The notes beneath the pieces were generated by a model. The model saw only the letters and a list, made by a program, of their open reading frames with translations, was not told the DNA's origin and made no database searches. From Prorocentrum cordatum (Eukaryota; Sar; Dinophyceae; Prorocentrales; Prorocentraceae): a stretch of DNA of 64,000 bases. Below are positions 54,881-64,000 of the stretch, piece after piece (the first letter of the stretch is position 1; each line of letters opens with the position of its first letter). The stretch lies in the NCBI GenBank assembly GCA_963575745.1, contig CAUYUJ010014592.1:60001-124000 (forward strand). Direction: 5' to 3'. The position numbers and the translations under genes are program-made.

Positions 54881-57800
54881 CTGTCTCTGACACTGCGCTG
54901 CTGACACTATGCTGTCGACACTGCGCTGTTGACCCTGCGCTGCTGACGCTGCGCTGCAGACGCTGCGATGTTGACGCCGCGCGGTTGACGCTGCGTTGTT
55001 CACACAGCGCTGTTGACGCTGCGAGTTCGACACTGCGCTGTTGACGCTGCGCTGTCGGCCCTGCGCCGTCGACGCTGCGTCGTTGACACTGCGCTGTTGA
55101 CACTGCGCGGTCGACGCTACGCTGTCGGCACTGCGCTGTTGACGCTGCGCCGTTGACCTTGCGCTGTCGACGCGACGCCGTGGACGCTTCGCTGTTAGCG
55201 CCGCGCGCTTAACACCTTGCTGCTCACGCGACGCTGTTGGCACTGATACGTTGGCACTACGCTGTTGACAGTATGTTGCTGGCACTGCGCTGTTTGCACT
55301 GCGCTTTCGGCGCTGCGCTGTTGACACTGCGTTGTTGGCGCGGCGCTGTTGACACTGCGACGCTGGCATTGCGCTGGCGGCGCTACACTATTGACACTGC
55401 GCTGGTTGCGCGACGCCGTTGGCTCTGCGCTCTTGACGCTGCGTTGTTGACACTGCGCTCTTGACGCTGCGCCGTTGCTACTACGCTGTTGGAACTGCGC
55501 TGTTCACACCGCCCTGTTCGCACTGCGCCGTTGACCCTGCGGCGCTGACGCTACGCCGTTGACACTGCGCTCTTGACGCAGTGCTGTTGGCGCTACGCTG
55601 TTGACACTGCGCCGTTGGCGTTGCTGATACTGCGCCGTTGACACTACGTGGTTCGCGCCGCGCTGTTGGCGCTGCGCGGTTGACGCGGCGCTGCTCACGC
55701 CTACGCTGTTGGCACTGCGATGTTGACACTGCGCTGCTGACACTGCGCTTTCGGCGCTGCGCCGTTGACGCTACGCAAGTGACACCGCGCGGTTGACGCT
55801 GCGCTGTTGGCGCCGCGCTGTTGACGCTGCGCCGCTGGCCCTGCGTTGTCGACGCTGCGCTGCTGGCGCTACGCCGTTGACGCTATGCTGTTGACGCTCC
55901 GCTGTTGCACTAAGCTGTTGGCACTACGCCGGCCACCCCGCGCTGTTGACACTGTTTTGTGGACACAACGCCGTTGGCGCTGCTCTGTTCTTGCGCCGTC
56001 GACGCTGCGCTGTTGGCACTGCGGTCTTGACACTGCGGCGTTGACGCGAGGCTCTTGACCTCGCGCTGTTGGCTCCTACTCTGCTGGCGCGGCGATGCGG
56101 ACGCTGCGCCGTTGACACTGCGCCGTTGACACTGCGCTGTTGACACTGCGCTCTTGACGCAACGCGGTTGACACCTGCGCCGTTGGCGCTACGCTGTTGG
56201 CGCTACGCTGCTGACGCTGTGCCTCTGACACTACGCTGCTGACGCTGCGCTGCTGGCACTATGCCGCTGACGCTACGCGTTTGGCACTACGCTGTTGACA
56301 CCGCGCTTCTGACACCTCGCTGTTGGCACTACGGCGCTTTGCAGTTGGCGCCGCGCTGTTGACGCTACGTCGTTGACGCTGCGCCGTTCACGCTACGCTG
56401 TTGGCATTGCGTCTGTGACGCTACGCCGTTGGCACGGCGCTGCTCACGCCACGCTGCCGGCGCTGCGCGGTTAATGCGATCTTGCTGGCACTGCGCTGCT
56501 GGCGCCACGTTTCTGACATGACGCTGTCGACGATGGGCCGTAGACACTACGCTGTTGACGCTACTCTGTCGGTCGTGCGCCGTTGGCCCCGCGGCGTCGA
56601 CGCCGCGCTGTTGGCGTCGCTCTGTTGCAACTTAGCGGTTGACGCTGCGTTGTTGACGCTGCGCCGTCGACGCTGCGCTGTTGATCCTGCGCTGTTGACC
56701 CTGCGCTGTTGACGCTACGCCATGGACCTTTTGCTGTTGGCACTACGCCGGTAACGCTGCGTTGTTGACCTCGCGCTGTTGACGCTACGCTGTCGGCGCC
56801 GCGCTGTTGACACTGCGCTACTGACGTTATGCTGTTGACACTGCGCTGTTGGCACGGCGCCGTTGGCCTTGCACGCGGTTGACGTTGCGCTGTTGACCCT
56901 GAATTGTTGGCCTCGCGGTTTTGACGCTGCGCTGTCGACGCTGCGCTGCTGACGCTGCGCTGTTGTTGCTGCGTTGCTGACACTTTGCAGTTGGCACTGC
57001 GATCTTGACACTGCGCTGTTGACGCTGCGCCGTTGGCCCCGCGCTGTCGCACTGCCTCGTTGCCACTGAGCTGCTGACGGTGCGCACTTGACGCTACGCA
57101 GTTGAGACTACGCTGTTGGCACTGCGCTGATGGCACTACGCTGATGACCCCGCGCTGGTGACATTACGCTGTTGACGCTGCGCTGTTGACCGTGCGCTGT
57201 TAACACGGCGCCGTCGTCGCTGCGCTGTTAACGCTGCGCGTTTAACACCGCGCTGTTGACACTTTGCAATTGGCACTGCGTTGTTGACACTACGCTGTTG
57301 GCATTATGCTGTTGACACTGCGCAGTTGACACTGCGCTGTTGACGCTGCGCCGTTGACGCTGCGTTGTTGGCGCTGCGCTTTTGACGCTGCGCGGTGGAC
57401 ATTGTGCTTGTGACGCATCAAGTTTGACGCTACACTGGTTGCGCGACGCCGTTGGCTCTGCGCTCTTGACACTGCGTTGTTGACATTGCGATCTTGGCGC
57501 TACGCCGTTGGTGCTACGCCGTTGGCACTGCGCTATTGGCACTGCGCTGCGCTGGTCACCCTGCGCAGTTGGCCCTGCGCTGTTGACACTTCGCTGTGGA
57601 CACTGCGCTGTTCACACTACGCTGTTGACGCTGCGTTGTTGGCACTGCGACGCTGGCGCTACGCCGTTGGCACTGCGTTGGTGATGCTGCGACGTTGGCG
57701 CAGCGCTGTTGACGCTACGCTGCTGACGCTACGCAGTTATCGCTACCCCGTTGACGCTGCGCTATTGACACCGCGCCTTTGACACTGAGCTGTTGGCACT

Positions 57801-59695
57801 ACGCTGTTGACACTATCGCCGTTGACGCTACGCTGTTGGCACTGCGCTGATGACGCTACGCCGTTGGCGCTGCGCTCTTGACACTGCGCCGTTGGCGCTG
57901 CGCAGTTGGCGCTGCGCCGTTGACCTGCGCCGTTGACCTTGCGCCATTGTCATTGCGCCGTTGGCACTGCGCTGCTTGCACTGTGCTGTTGACACCACGC
58001 TGTCGGCACCGCGCCGTTGAAACTGCGCTTTTGGCACTGCGCCGTTGACGCCGCGCCATTGGCACCGACGCCATTGACTCTACGGTGTTGGCGCGACGCT
58101 GTTGACGCGACGCCGTTGACACTGCGTCGTTGGCGTTGCGCCGTTGACGTTGCGCCGTTGGCATTGCGCTGTTGACGCCACGCCGTTGACGCAAATCTGT
58201 TGACACTACGCTGTTGGCACTGCGCTGTTGACGCTGTTCTGTTTGCACCACGCTGTTCGCGCTGCGTTGACGACCCTGCGCCGTTGGCCCCGCGGCGTCG
58301 GCGCTACGCCGTTGGCATTGCTATGTTGACATTACGCTGTTGACGCTGCGCTCTTGGCACTTCCCCGTTGGCGCTGCGCTGTTGACCCAGCGCTGTTGAC
58401 CCTGCGTTGCTGACGCTACGCTATTGAGACTGCGCTGGTGGCGCTACGCTGACGACGCTGCGCTGTTGACCTTGCGCTGTTGACACTACTCTGTTGACGC
58501 CGCGCCGTTGACACCGCGCTGTTGACGCTATGCTGTTGAGACTGCGCTGTTGACGCTGCTCTGTTGACACTGCGCTTCTGACACTGCGCTGGTGCCACTG
58601 CGCTGGCGCCACTGCGGTGTTCACCCCGCGCTTTTGACGATGCGCTGTCGACGCGACGCTGTTGACGCTGCGCAGTTGTCTCTGCGCTGTTGAAGCCGCG
58701 GTGTCGATGGATGCTGCGCTATTGGCAACGCGCTGTTGACGCTGAGCTGCTGGCACTACGCCGTTGACATTGCGCTGCTGGCACTGCGCTGTTAGCACTG
58801 CGCTGCTGACACTACGCCGTTGGCGCTGCGCTGTTGACGCTGGGCGGATGACACAGCGCGCTTGACACTACGCTGTTGACACTGCGCTGTTGACACCGCG
58901 CCGTTGACGCCTGCGTTGTCGACGCTGCGCCGTGGCGCTACGCTGTCGCACTACGCTGTTGACACTGCACTGTTGGCACAACGGTGTCCACACTACTCCG
59001 TTGACACTACGGCGTTGTCACGGCGAGCAGGTTACTGCGCCGTTGACCTCGCGTCGTTGACACTCGCTGCTGGCGCGACGCTGTTGACGCTGCGTTGCTG
59101 TCGCTACGCGGTTGACACTGCGCTGATGGCACTCCATTGTTGAGACTGTTGACGCTACGCTGCTGGCACATCGCTGTTGACGCTGCGCTGTTGACGATGG
59201 GCTGTTGACCCTGCGCTGGTGACCCTGGGCTGTTGACGCTGCGGTGTTGGCACTTTGCTGTTGACGCTACGCTGTTGAGCCTGCGCTGTTGACACTACGC
59301 CATTGACACTGCGCTGTTGACATCGCGCTGTTGACGCCGCGCTGCTGACACTGCGCTGTTGACACTGCCTTGTTGACACAACGCTGTTGACACGATGTTG
59401 ACACTACGTTGTTGACACTACGCTGTTGACACTACGCTGTTGACGCTGTGCCGTTGACACCGCGCTGTTGGCCCTGCGCTGTTGACATGACGCTGTTGAC
59501 GCTGCGGTGTTGACCCAGCGTTGTTGGCCCTGCGCTGTTGACACTGCGCTGTTGACGCTGTCCCATTGACTCTGCGCTGTTGACGCTGCGCTGCCGACAC
59601 TGCGCTGCTGACACTGCGCTGCTGACACTGCGCCGTTGACACTACGCAGGTGGCACTGCGCTGTTGACACTACGCCGTTGACACCACGCTGTTGC
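54881..59695. repeat. 4.8-kb array of a 14-bp repeat
   Basis: Consensus CGCTGTTGACACTG with variants at a few positions (GCG/ACG, GTT/GCC, ACA/ACG/GCA). About 340 units fit. As 14 is not a multiple of 3, each frame reads a 14-residue period over 42 bp (for example STAQCQQRSVNSAA on minus). No start, splice or composition evidence supports a gene. Confidence 0.95.
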
Positions 59696-60515
59696 TACAA
59701 TTCACTGTTAAGACGCACTTTCACCACTATCAGTACACCTGTTCGGCGTGACCCCCCCAAGGTGGCTGCCTCTGGCGCCTCGCTCCTCTCCTGCAGGGCA
59801 CATCAGCGACGAGTCGCCTCGGCCCCCTTCGCCGCGTGGCGCCTCGTTTCTGCGGGGGCCGCCCGCCGCGCTGCTTTCTCGCCGGTCGCTCCTTCTCGCT
59901 CCCTGCGAGGTGAGGATAGGCCACTGAGTTAACCCATGCTTCGGGGCCTATGCGCCCGCGCCCTGTCTTTGGGGCGTTCGCGCCTGCCCTCGGCGCCGGG
60001 TGGGCTGGTCTTGCCGCCCGCCCCCGGCGCCCGCCCTGCGCCCCCCCCCCCCCCTCCCCCCGCGTTTGCGCCTTCGCCCCGGCCGCGGGGCTTGGGCTCC
60101 ACTGTGGGACCTGGCCGACTCTGTCGCCCCTGGAAGGAGGCCCGGCCACGCCCTCGTCGCTGTCCCTGGGCGCCTCGCGAGTCACGCGCGACTTCGGCAC
60201 CTTGGACTCTCGGCGCTCGCCGCCTTCGCTCCCAGCTCGTGCTGGGCACTGCCCCCCATTGGCGCCGCTTCTCGCTGCCGCCTGCTCTGCCTTCCCCCAG
60301 CTGCTTCGCCGCCGCTGGCCCCTGCCCCTGGCGCTGCCCTGCCGCCGCTGGGCCCCTCTCTGAACGGGCCCGGCTTCCCGCTTCCTGGCCGCGCCAGGCG
60401 TTCTCCTCACCCCCCCGCGCATTGCGGTTCAATTTGCGTTTTATGTGCCCCACGAGCGCGACATCGCCACCGCAGTCACTCTGCCTAGCCGCCGACGCAA
60501 AAAGTGCAAGTGCAA
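59696..60515. other. GC-rich interval without an assured gene
   Basis: Several overlapping GC-rich frames exist on both strands (Pro/Ala/Arg-rich). None has recognisable motifs. It lies between the 14-bp array and the GT microsatellites. Confidence 0.4.
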
Positions 60516-60991
60516 GTGCAAGTGTCTGTGTGTGTGCGTGTGTGTGTGTGTTTGTGTGTGGTGTGTGTGCGCGTGTGTGCGTGTGTGTGTATGCGTGTGT
60601 GTGTGTGTGTGTGTGTTTGTGTGTGTTTGTGTGTTTGTGTGTGTGTGTGTGTGTGTGAATGTGAATGTGAATGTGAATGTGAATGTGAATGTGAATGTGA
60701 ATGTGAATGTGAATGTGAATGTGAATGTGAATGTGAATGTGAATGTGAATGTGAAATGTGGTGTGTGCGTGTGCGCGTGCGCGTGCGCGTGCGCGTGCGC
60801 GTGCGCGTGCGCGTGCGCGTGCGCGTGCGCGTGCGTGCGCGTGCGCGTGCGCGTGCGCGTGCGCGTGCGCGTGCGCGTGCGCGTGCGCGTGCGCGTGCGC
60901 GTGCGCGTGCGCGTGCGCGTGCGCGTGCGCGTGCGTGCGTGCGTGCGCGCGTGCGCGAGTGCGTGCGTGCGTGCGTGCGCGCGTGCGTGTG

Positions 60992-61025
<34 letters not shown>

Positions 61026-61200
61026 CGTGTGTGTGTTTGTATGTGTGCGTGTGTGTGTGTGTGTGAGTGTGTGGTCGCGTGCGCGTGCGTGCGTGCGTGC
61101 CTGCCTGCCCGCTTGCTTGCGTGTGTACGTGTGTGTGTGTGTGTGCGCGTGTGTGTGTGTGAGTGGTTGGGTGGGTGTGCGTGTGTGTGTGTGTGTGTGT
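60516..61200. repeat. Compound microsatellite: (GT)n, (GTGAAT)n, (GTGCGC)n, (GT)n
   Basis: (GTGAAT) runs about 16 times at 60653-60752, and (GTGCGC) about 30 times at 60770-60960 with a few shifts, all embedded in GT repeat. The Thr-His, Arg-Ala or Cys-Val shadow proteins are not genes. Confidence 0.95.
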
Positions 61201-61885
61201 TGTCGCCCTGCAGTGTTTGGGTCTCTGTCCGGGTCTCTGTGTTTTTTGCAGGGTTTGGGGGCCTCTGTCCGGGCTCACTCCTTGAGCCTGGCAACACACA
61301 GTTCCGAAGAATGTTTGATGTCCCGGTCGAGCGTGTTTACGGTGCTCGGAGGTAGGTTTAGAGGGGGGTGCATTGTCCCCAGATCACCCATTGCAAAGGG
61401 GCTCGATAGCCCACCCCGCCCCGGCACGTGCATCATGCTCGTTAGCGGGGGCCGACCGCGGATATATCGACGACGCACCGCCGATCCCAAGTCGATGTTT
61501 TACCCCGCCCGCCCCACACGTTCCCCTCAGTCTTGTCCTGTCGATGGCGGCCCTTCTTAGCATCCGTCGCAGATTCGGTGTGGCACTGACGCAGAATCGA
61601 TGTCGTTTGCACGTGGATTCGGTGCGGATTGCGTCCCGAGGTGCAGCATAATTAATATCGGCCCCATCCGACCGACCTTTTCCTTGCTCGTCGACCGCGT
61701 AGACCCCCAGAAAGGCGGACCTGATCCTGCGGTCTGATGCGTTTCAAACTAGGGCGTTATCCCGTTCAGTCTGGCTCAATAGTCTTCTAATGTGAAGGCG
61801 GGCAAGTTCTTTCTGATGGCGAACCTTCAGAAATTAGCCTGGCGAAGGACCCTATCATATGCAGGTGTAAGCACCGCGATTGTGA
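61201..61885. other. No gene seen
   Basis: Non-repetitive linker between the GT block and the 90-bp array. Only short frames. Confidence 0.45.
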
Positions 61886-63502
61886 GTATCTTCTTTTGTG
61901 GCGTTCCCAACGGGGCCACGAACCTTGTGAGGGGTGTGCCGACATGGGTGTGTAGGACGCATGCGGGCGGTGGCACTGGGGCCTTCGGTGGAGCTCCCTA
62001 TGGGGCCACGAAGCGAGTGAGGAGTGTGCCGACTTGGGTGTAGCTGACGCATGCGGGCGATGACACTGGGGCCTTCGGTGGAGCTCCCTATTGGGCCACG
62101 AGACGTGTGAGGGGTGTGCCGACGTGGGCGTGGCTGACGCATGCGGGTGGTGGTACTGGGGCCTTCGGTGGAGCACCCCATGGGGCCACGAAGCGTGTGA
62201 GGAATGTGCCGACTTGGGTGTGGCTGACGCCTGATGGCAGTGACAAATGGGCGTTCGGTGGAGCTCCCTATTGGGCCACGAAACATGTGACAGGTGTGCC
62301 GAAGTGTGTGTGTGTATGTGTGTGTGTGTGGCTGGCGCATGCGGGCGGTGGCACTGGGGCCTTCGGTGGGTTTTCGTATGGGGCCACGAAGCGTGTGAGG
62401 GGTGGGCCCTCGGTGGAGCTCCCTATGGGGCCACGAAGCGTGTGAGGAGTGTGCCGACGTAGGTGTGGCTGACGCATGCGGGCGGTTGCAATTTGGCCTT
62501 CGGTGGAGCTCCCTATGGTGCCACGAAACGTGTGCGGGGTGTGCCCAAGTGGGTGTGGCTGACGCATGCGGGCGGTGGCACTGGGGCCTTCGATGGAGCT
62601 CTCTCTATTCGGCCGCGAGATGTGTGAGGGGTGTGCCAACATGGGTCTGCAGGACGCATGCGGGCGGTGGCACTGGGGCCTTCGGTGGAGCTCCCTATGG
62701 TGCCACGAAGCGTGTGAAGGGTGTGCCGAAGCCGGCGTGGCTGACGCATGCGGGCGGTGGCACTTGGGCCTTAGGTGGGGCTCCCGGGACCTTCGGTGGA
62801 GCTCCCTATGGGGCCACGAAACGCGTGAGGGGTGTGCTGAATTGGGTGTGGCTGACGCATGCGGGCGGTGGCACTGGGGCCTTCGATTGAGCTCTCTCTA
62901 TCTGGCAACGAAACGTGTGAGGGGTGTGCCGAAGTGGGTGTGTAGGACGCATGCGGGCGGTGGCACTGGGGCCTTCGGTGGAGCTCCCTATGGGGCCACG
63001 AAGCGAGTGAGGAGTGTGCCGACGTGGGTGTGGCTGATGCATGCGGGTGGTTACACTGGGGCCTTCGGTGGAGCTCCCTATTGGGCCACGAAACGTGTGA
63101 GGGGTGTGCCGACGTGGGTGTGGCTGACGCATGCGGCGCATGCGGGTGGTGGCACTGGGGCCTTCGGTGGAGCTCCCTATGGGGCCACGAAACGTGCGAG
63201 GGGTGTGCCGAAGTGGGTGTGGGTGACGCCTGCGGGCGGTTGCACTGGGGCCTTCGGTGGGGGGGGTTCGTATGGGGCCACGAAACGTGTGAGGGGTGGG
63301 CCTTCGGTGGAGCTCCCCCGATGGGGTCACGAAACGTGTGAGGAGTGTGCCCAAGTGTGTGTGTGTGTGTGTGTGAATGTGTGTGTGTGAATGTGTGTGT
63401 GTGTGTGTGTGTGTTTGTGTTTGTGTTTGTGTTTGTGTTTGTGTTTGTGTTTGTGTTTGTGTTTGTGTTTGTGTTTGTGTGTGTGCGCGCGCGGGCGGGC
63501 GG

Positions 63503-63573
<71 letters not shown>

Positions 63574-63895
63574 GCTGACGCATGCGGGCGGTGGCACTGG
63601 GGCTGTCGGTGGAGCTCCCTATGGGGCCCCGAAACGTGTGAGTGGTGTGCCGAAGTGGGTGTGGCTGACTTTCGGTGGAGCTCCCTATGGGGCCCCGAAA
63701 CGTGTGAGTGGTGTGCCGAAGTGGGTGTGTAGGACGCATGCGGGCGGTGGCACTTTGGCCTTCGGTGGAGCTCCCTATGGTGCCACGAAACGTGTGCGGA
63801 GTGTGCCGAAGCGGGTGTGGCTGACGCATGCGGGCGGTGGCACTGGGGCCTTCGATGGAGCTTTCTCTATTCGGCCACGAAGCGCTGTACTGGCT
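61886..63895. repeat. 90-bp tandem repeat, about 18 units
   Basis: Units contain GACGCATGCGGGCGGTGGCA, CTTCGGTGGAGCTCCCTA, GGGGCCACGAAGCG and GAGGGGTGTGCCGA. Regular spacing is 90 bp, so frames stay open as 30-residue repeats. A GT/GTTT microsatellite (63350-63575) interrupts the array. A GAGGAGG tract ends the window. Confidence 0.9.
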
Positions 63896-64000
63896 GGGTG
63901 AAACGCAGGGAGGAGGGAGGAGGAGGAGAAGGGAGGAGGAAGGAAAGAGGGAGGAAAGGAACGCGGGGACCGTCTCGTCAAAACGAGGACCCCACACCAC

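Noticed and set aside
54881-59695. Possible CRISPR-like array
   Set aside because: Units are contiguous 14-mers without spacers, and the genome is eukaryotic.
59929-61299. Large minus-strand frame (456 codons) and overlapping plus frames
   Set aside because: Thr-His and Arg-Ala strings come from GT/GTGCGC microsatellites.

Overview
This window looks like nuclear DNA of a dinoflagellate. The best evidence is two relic copies of the dinoflagellate spliced leader (DinoSL, core GCCATTTTGGCT). Each lies about 46-50 nt upstream of the start codon of a different gene. Candidate introns with GA-AG or GC-AG ends, very low gene density, massive simple and satellite repeats and a GC-rich retroelement fit the same origin. 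The species cannot be fixed from sequence alone. A 100-N assembly gap lies at 7433-7532.

Layout. 1-7432 is a near-identical direct copy of 24845-32278. It holds the 3' end of a large methyltransferase-like gene, a CTATG-rich MITE, an intact intronless C5-cytosine-methyltransferase-like gene (2397-3815), a small Trp/Pro/Tyr-rich two-exon gene, and simple repeats. 7533-11630 is a 5'-truncated three-exon gene resembling hAT-type transposases, with a repeat-filled first intron. 12272-13543 (minus) is an unrecognised gene broken by a fold-back triplication. 13.7-21.5 kb is a nest of TIR elements, a palindromic minisatellite and one unrecognised coding exon (16124-16978). 21754-25014 is a 1012-aa protein whose C-terminal half keeps the motif order of a beta-class DNA amino-methyltransferase with degenerate catalytic motifs. 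It is followed by the second copy of the C5-MTase gene (27241-28659), which carries a nonsense codon. 32842-39143 is a complete tyrosine-recombinase retrotransposon of DIRS/Ngaro type: A1-ORFs-B1-A2-B2 split direct repeats, a gag-like ORF1, RT and RNase H, a recombinase-like frame, and a C-terminal C5-MTase-like domain. 39.1-64 kb is mostly simple sequence and satellites, with one LINE-like remnant near 44.2-45.5 kb.

How the parts may fit. Two methyltransferase-like genes sit in tandem on the same strand about 2.2 kb apart. Each has a spliced-leader relic just upstream, and a retroelement with its own methyltransferase-like domain lies about 4.2 kb further on. Recycling of processed mRNA through reverse transcription explains the leader relics. 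Whether the pair is a functional module or a mobile unit is inference. Most remaining open frames are shadows of repeats and are not listed.
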